A stretch of DNA of 64,000 nt from contig JADKAW010000020.1 of NCBI GenBank assembly GCA_016719055.1, forward strand, positions 18,327 through 82,326. The letters run 5' to 3'. The first letter of the stretch is position 1. Every line of letters starts with the position of its first letter. The notes under the pieces were generated by a model. That model saw nothing but the letters and a program-made list of their open reading frames with translations, made no database searches and was not told the origin of the DNA. The position numbers and the translations under genes are program-made. This document shows, piece by piece, positions 63,683-64,000 of this stretch. The stretch comes from Candidatus Rhodoferax mariagerensis (GTDB lineage: Bacteria; Pseudomonadota; Gammaproteobacteria; Burkholderiales; Burkholderiaceae_C).

Positions 63683-64000
63683 TCAATCACGACTGCTTCG
63701 CAGATCCTGCTGAATCTGGTGATTGCGCCGCTGAGCCCATGCGTCGCGCACAAAGAGATAATCATCGATTGCATCCCGGCGGAATTCGTCAATGGGCAAC
63801 ATCCGAGTCCGCATGTCAACGATCTCCAACACTTGCAACCCGCTGGCAGTACCGCTGTCCTGAACGTATCCGACAGGCGACAGCGGGTAGTCGCCCACGA
63901 TGCCAATCGCGTCGCGCACGGTGCGTGGGCCAAGCAGCGGAAGCACCAAGTAGCGTGAGTCGCGCCAGCCCCAGGTCGCCAGCGTCTGACCGAAGTCCTC
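63683..64000 (-). CDS. mlaA: MlaA (VacJ) lipoprotein, C-terminal part; gene runs off the window
   Basis: The frame is open to the window edge and reads DFGQTLATWGWRDSRYLVLP, LLGPRTVRDAIG and DYLFVRDAWAQRRNHQIQQD, the conserved end of MlaA. MlaA is the outer-membrane lipoprotein that removes phospholipids from the outer leaflet and passes them to MlaC. Only the last 105 residues are here; the signal peptide lies to the right. Confidence 0.88.
   Translation of the reverse strand, partial: EDFGQTLATWGWRDSRYLVLPLLGPRTVRDAIGIVGDYPLSPVGYVQDSGTASGLQVLEIVDMRTRMLPIDEFRRDAIDDYLFVRDAWAQRRNHQIQQDLRSSRD

Overview
The window looks like a chromosomal segment from a betaproteobacterium of the Comamonadaceae (Rhodoferax/Polaromonas/Acidovorax type). 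This is inferred from gene content and order (ftsY, rsmD and paired M16 peptidases; ureE-ureF-ureG; a very long NAD-dependent glutamate dehydrogenase; hemW-rdgB-rph-PP2C-kinase-yicC) and from a short dispersed repeat around the words AGCCCTTAT and AGCGCTGGAAGCTAT, which I associate with this family. No rRNA, tRNA or CRISPR array was seen.

Positions 1-25,300 are mostly housekeeping: a Bax-inhibitor-like membrane protein, a GlcG/HbpS-like protein, a sterol-desaturase-like enzyme, an NMT1/THI5-type ABC transporter operon ending in a nucleoside deaminase, rsmD plus two M16 peptidases (one lacking the zinc motif), ftsY, an AttH/CrtC-like lipocalin protein, an MsbA-like exporter, two small unknown proteins that share a C-terminal motif, the giant glutamate dehydrogenase, a HicAB toxin-antitoxin pair, the urease accessory genes ureEFG (without ureDABC), a pseudo-receiver/TPR protein and a CBS-domain protein. 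Positions 25,310-36,642 hold the hemW-rdgB-rph-yicC neighbourhood. It is interrupted between rdgB and a PQQ-type sugar dehydrogenase by a 4.2-kb segment flanked by two copies of the rdgB 5' end. That segment carries a frameshifted ATPase/nuclease gene and two secreted DUF1566 proteins, one behind a leader hairpin and a pentanucleotide repeat.

From 36,643 onward the window is an integrase-led defence and mobile-element island. It holds a tyrosine recombinase directly after yicC, a DUF2835 gene, IS66 and Abi remnants, an OLD-type nuclease plus UvrD-type helicase (Gabija-like), a cluster of four caspase-like CHAT genes with one alpha/beta hydrolase, a HIT protein, an epimerase/LysR pair, an AAA-ATPase plus subtilisin-like protease pair (IetAS-like), a complete ISAzo13-like insertion sequence with terminal inverted repeats, an AbiE-like pair cut by it, a TumE/TumA-like pair, an IS21 istA fragment and the end of an mlaA gene. 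The gmk gene expected after yicC is not reached, so the island may run past the window.

The strongest candidate for an undescribed system is the CHAT cluster (43,873-53,110): a divergent, translationally coupled set of one hydrolase and three CHAT proteins facing a large zinc-finger/TPR-CHAT protein. Several genes carry single-base frame breaks, nearly all in short homopolymers and mostly consistent with a missing base. This points to sequence error or recent decay and should be resolved before any gene is called dead.
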